From JACVRM01 sp963809765 (GTDB taxonomy: Bacteria > Actinomycetota > Thermoleophilia > Gaiellales > Gaiellaceae): DNA of 64,000 bases. The notes beneath the pieces were generated by a model. It was not told the DNA's origin, did not search any database, and was given only the letters and a program-made list of their open reading frames with translations. A program made the translations under genes and the position numbers. Location: the NCBI GenBank assembly GCA_963809765.1, contig CAWEKT010000003.1, positions 1,488,001-1,552,000 of the forward strand, written 5' to 3'. Shown here one piece after another: positions 60,757 through 64,000 of this stretch (the first letter of the stretch is position 1; every line of letters starts with the position of its first letter).

Positions 60757-63700
60757 TCACTCCGGCTGCTCCTCCACGACGAGGTCGGCGAAGGACGGCC
60801 AGGACTTGCCGAACTCCCACCAGCCGTGCACGTGCGGCTTGACGTAGAAGACGCTGCGGGCGTACGCGAGCGGGATGACGGCGATCTGGTCGGCGATGGC
60901 GAGGCGGTCGGCTGCATGGAAGAGCTCGAGCCGGGTCGGACCGTCCGGCTCGCGGCGTGCCCGCTCGATCAGCTCGTCGTACGGCGGGTGTGACCAGCGG
61001 CCGCGGTTGTCGGCGGCCTCGGAGTGCAGCAGCAGGCGCAGGTAGTACTCGGGGTCGGGGTAGCCGGGGAACCAGCCCGTGGGGACGATCGGCCCGCTCT
61101 CGTGCAGGCGCATCCGCACGCGCACGAACTCCTGCTGGTCGAGCAGCTCCAGCCGAACGTCGATGCCGAGCGTCTCCCGCCAGCCCTCGACGACGTCGCA
61201 GCAGAGCTGCTCGACGACTCCGCCTGCGGTCGTGACCACCTCGATGGGCCTGTCGATCCCGGCGCGCGCCAGGTGCTCCCGCGCGAGCTCCGGGTCGAAG
61301 CGGGGGGCGATGTCCGGGGTGTGCCCCTGCAGCGTCGGCGGCACGACTCCTCCGGTCGCCACTGCGACGCCGGGCGGCAGATCTCGCGTCGCCAGCGCCT
61401 CGCGGTCGATCGCGTGCGCAAGGGCCCGGCGGAGGTCGAGGTTCCCGTACGGCGGGAGCTCGTGCTGGATGAGGAGGTACAGCGTCCACGCCGCCGGTCC
61501 GAGGTCGGCGTCGTCAGGGCGACTGGCGAGCGAGGCGAGGTGCGTCGAGAACGGGTTGACGATCACCAGGTCGAGGTCGCCCGCGTCGTAGGCGTTCAGC
61601 GCCTCGGGCACGTCGGTGAGCGTGATCTCGACACGCGCGACGTTCCCGGGTCGAGGCGGCGCGTCTGCCCGCCGCTCGAGCACGACGCGCTCGGCGGTCC
61701 GCTCGACCTGGCGGAAGGCGCCGCTGACCACCTGGTCGGCGGGCTCGATCCAGTCGTCGCCCTGGCGCTCGACGGCGTGTCGAGGCTGCGGCCCCCCGTC
61801 GGGGCGGTTGACGACGCTCAGGAAGTACGGCGCGGGCGCGGCGAGCCTGAACTCGACAGTCCGGTCGTCCAGCGCGTGGACGCCCACGCTGGCGCTGTCG
61901 GCCGAGCGGCCGAGCGCGTAGTCCTGACCGCCCTCGAGCACGTAGTAGATCGAGACGCTGACGCCCGGTCGCTCCGGGTCGAGCGAGCGCTTGATGCCGT
62001 ACTCCACGTCGCTGGCGGTCAGTGGTGTGCCGTCGGACCACTGGAGGCCTTCCTTCAGGTGGAAGACGTAGCGCAGCCCGTCCTCGGAGATCTCCCAGCG
62101 CTCGGCGAGCGACGGGACGATCGTCGCCTCCGGCCAGCGCTCCACCAGGCGGTCGAGCAGCGCCATTTGCAGCTGCATGTCCGGGAGGTTGTAGGAGCGC
62201 GGCGGGTCGGGCTGGGACGCCAGGATCTCCACGCCCGCGCGCAGGGTGGCCGTGGGCTGCTCGCACGGTGCCGGGCGGCGTCCAGAGCTCGAAGGCGCGC
62301 GCGAACGCAGCGTTCGCCTGGCGGAAGCGGAGCGCAGTGTGGAGCGAGAGGCCGAGCTTGAAGAGCGCGAGCGCGATCGCCTGCCGTTCGCCGCGCTCCT
62401 CGAGCAGGGGCAGCAGGTCGCGGTAGTGGTCGATCGCCTCGTCGAGCGACCACTCCTGCCGGGCGCGGTCGGCAGCCCGGGTCAGGTAGGCGATCGCCTT
62501 GTCCTCGTCGTCGGCTGCATGCCAGTGGTGGGCGAGCAGGCCCACGACCTCGTCGAGGTTGTCGGCGTAGCGGCCCTCGAGCCACTCCGCCGCCCGACGG
62601 TGGAGGGCCGTGCGCGCGTCACCGAGCAGCAGCCGGTAGGCGGCCTCCTGGATGAGCGCATGCTTGAACCGGTACTCGGGTTGCGGCCAGCGCCGCTCGG
62701 TGCGGATCAGGTCGAGACGCTGCAGCTCGTGCAGGGCGTCGGACACCTCGCCGTTCAGCGCCACGACGCCCTCGAGCAGCTGGAGGCCGAAGCGGCGGCC
62801 GAGCGCCGCCGCGGCCGTCAGCACGTCGTGGCAGACGGGATCGAGGCGGTCGATGCGGGCGACGATCACGCGCTCGACGGTCTGCGGGATCTCGACTGGG
62901 ACCTCGTGGTCGAAGCGCCAGCCGCCGTCCTCGTAGACGAGCGCACCGGCGTCCGCCAGCGAGCGCACGAGCTCTTCGAGGAAGAAGGGGTTGCCTTCGG
63001 CCTGCTCGAGAATCGTGGCGCTGAGCTCCTCGGGCAGCGTGCCGCCCGGTGAGCGAGTCCAGCAGCTCCCGCTCGGCGTTGCCGGAGAGGGGCTCGAGCG
63101 CCAGCTCGCGGAAGACGTGCGGGTACTCCCGCGCCGCGAGCTCCTTCAGCGCCCAGCAGGCATGGTCGCGCTCCTCGCGCAGCGAGAGCACCAGGAGCAC
63201 CGCCGCCTGCTCGGCGAGCGGCAGCAGTCGCTCGAGCAGCTGGATCGAAGTGGCGTCCGCCCAGTGCAGGTCCTCGACGACGCACACGACCGGGCCGTCC
63301 TCGGCGAGCCGGGTGAGCAGGTTGCCGACGACCTCGAAGGTGCGGTACTGCAGCGCCTCGGGCGAGAGGTCGGCGAGACGCGCAGCAGCTTCGGGCTCGG
63401 GCGTGACGCCGAGCACCGAGGCGAGATACGGGTAGATCTCACCGCTGCGCGGGCCGAACAGCGAATCCACGCGGCGGCGCAGCAGGACCCGGACGCGCAG
63501 CTCCGGCTCCTCGAGCGAGAGGCCGAGCCAGTCGCGCAGCAGCTCGCGGAAGGGCCAGAGCGGGAGCGACTCGCCGTAGGAGACGCAACGGCCCTCGAGC
63601 CAGACGGGCTCGGCGCCGTCGACGTCGGCGTCGCCGAAGCGGCGGCCCAGCTCGGCGATCAGCCGGCTCTTGCCGATCCCGGCCTCCCCGGACAGGACGA

Positions 63701-64000
63701 GCGCGCCGCCCGTCCCCGCGAGCAGTCGGTCGATCCAGGCCTCGGCGCGCTCGAGCTCGACGTCCCGGCCGACGAGCGCCGCGTCTGCGCCGGCCAGCCC
63801 ACGTCGTCGCACGGCGCCTGCGCGGGCACGCGTGATCGTCAGCGCGGCGACGGGGTCGCTCTTGCCCTTGAGCGAGAGCTCCACGGGCTCGCCGGTGTCG
63901 AACGACGCCCTCGACCGCGCGCGCCGTCGCCTCGTCGACGAGCACGGTCCCCGGCTCCGCGGCCGACTGCAGGCGCGCGGCCAGGTTGACGGTGTCGCCG
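60757..64000 (-). CDS. Giant chimera: class III cyclase (C-terminal end) - AAA ATPase - TPR - family 5 solute-binding protein (N-terminus off the right edge; three frame shifts)
   Basis: About 1080 residues are present. It enters with the end of a cyclase domain, GDTVNLAARLQSAAEPGT, keeping the catalytic Asn and Arg. A STAND/AAA ATPase follows: ALVGRDVELERAEAWIDRLL, P-loop GEAGIGKSRLIAEL, Walker B VVCVVEDLHWADATS. Then come a winged-helix/TPR part (YRFKHALIQEAAYRLLLGDA, LAHHWHAADDEDKAIAYLTR) and, with no membrane segment or signal peptide, an SBP_bac_5 domain (SLAERWEISEDGLRYVFHLK, GLQWSDGTPLTASDVEYGIK). The last domain normally binds peptides outside the cell. Shifts lie near 63905, 63045 and 62265. 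Its role is unknown; an internal ligand sensor is likely. Confidence 0.82.

Noticed and set aside
1..64000. CRISPR arrays, tRNA or rRNA genes, phage or transposon genes, known riboswitches
   Set aside because: No regularly spaced direct repeats, cloverleaf-like segments, integrase or transposase reading frames, or recognisable riboswitch cores were found by reading both strands.

Overview
The window is very GC-rich DNA in which nearly every base is used by closely packed genes, many overlapping by the 4-base ATGA or GTGA couplings. The gene content points to a deep-branching actinobacterium, most likely class Thermoleophilia (Gaiellales/Solirubrobacterales-like). The grounds are the futalosine menaquinone route, a UvrD2-type helicase with an HRDC-like tail, class III cyclase/STAND ATPase proteins, frequent GTG starts, and TAnnnT hexamers 6-8 nt before many first-in-operon start codons, as in leaderless actinobacterial transcripts. 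That placement is inference; there is no rRNA in the window. No tRNA, rRNA, CRISPR array, transposase or integrase was seen.

Layout. 1-3.3 kb: partial glutathione S-transferase, sugar O-acetyltransferase, cold-shock protein, infA with an AUC start, a diacylglycerol-kinase-like lipid kinase and a nucleotidyltransferase. 3.3-8.5 kb: 2-oxo acid dehydrogenase E1 alpha, E1 beta and E2, with an acetamidase/formamidase, a GNAT acetyltransferase and a HIRAN protein between them. 8.5-12.4 kb: a CHRD secreted protein, a membrane protein, an alkaline-phosphatase-superfamily enzyme, isoaspartate methyltransferase, acylphosphatase and a GtrA protein. 12.4-15.8 kb: a repeat-bearing intergenic stretch and a large two-module membrane glycosyltransferase. 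15.9-20.8 kb: a YmdB-type phosphodiesterase, a degenerate M23/LytM protein, hemB, hemL and small unknown genes. 20.8-28.9 kb: a secreted protein and two cyclase-homology/NB-ARC/TPR proteins flanking an MFS transporter that carries a cyclic-nucleotide-binding domain.

28.9-38.6 kb is a menaquinone supercluster: UbiD, a Rieske/cytochrome b/cytochrome bc complex, UbiX, methyltransferase, polyprenyl diphosphate synthase, MqnE, a 30-codon ORF, MqnA and MqnC. It joins synthesis of the quinone to the complex that oxidises it. 38.6-44.1 kb: a secreted phosphodiester glycosidase, DedA, a sugar aminotransferase and a nucleotide-sugar dehydratase (cell-surface polysaccharide). 44.1-47 kb: two paralogous convergent lipoproteins and UvrD2. 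47.2-60.1 kb: a LysR regulator, maleylacetate reductase, fumarate-reductase-type flavoprotein, two-subunit fumarase, ComA, CysH, CysC, ATP sulfurylase, two overlapping mini-genes, a TauE exporter and a sulfate ABC transporter: a sulfate uptake, activation and sulfite-handling region. 60.1-64 kb: a macrodomain protein and the incomplete C-terminal part of a giant cyclase/AAA/TPR/solute-binding-protein chimera.

Quality caveat. Several dozen genes are interrupted by single-base shifts, mostly +1, across which the protein family continues without loss. They are densest at 33.7-42 kb. They are best read as assembly indels, so gene spans below are given across the shifts and called intact genes with sequence errors rather than pseudogenes.
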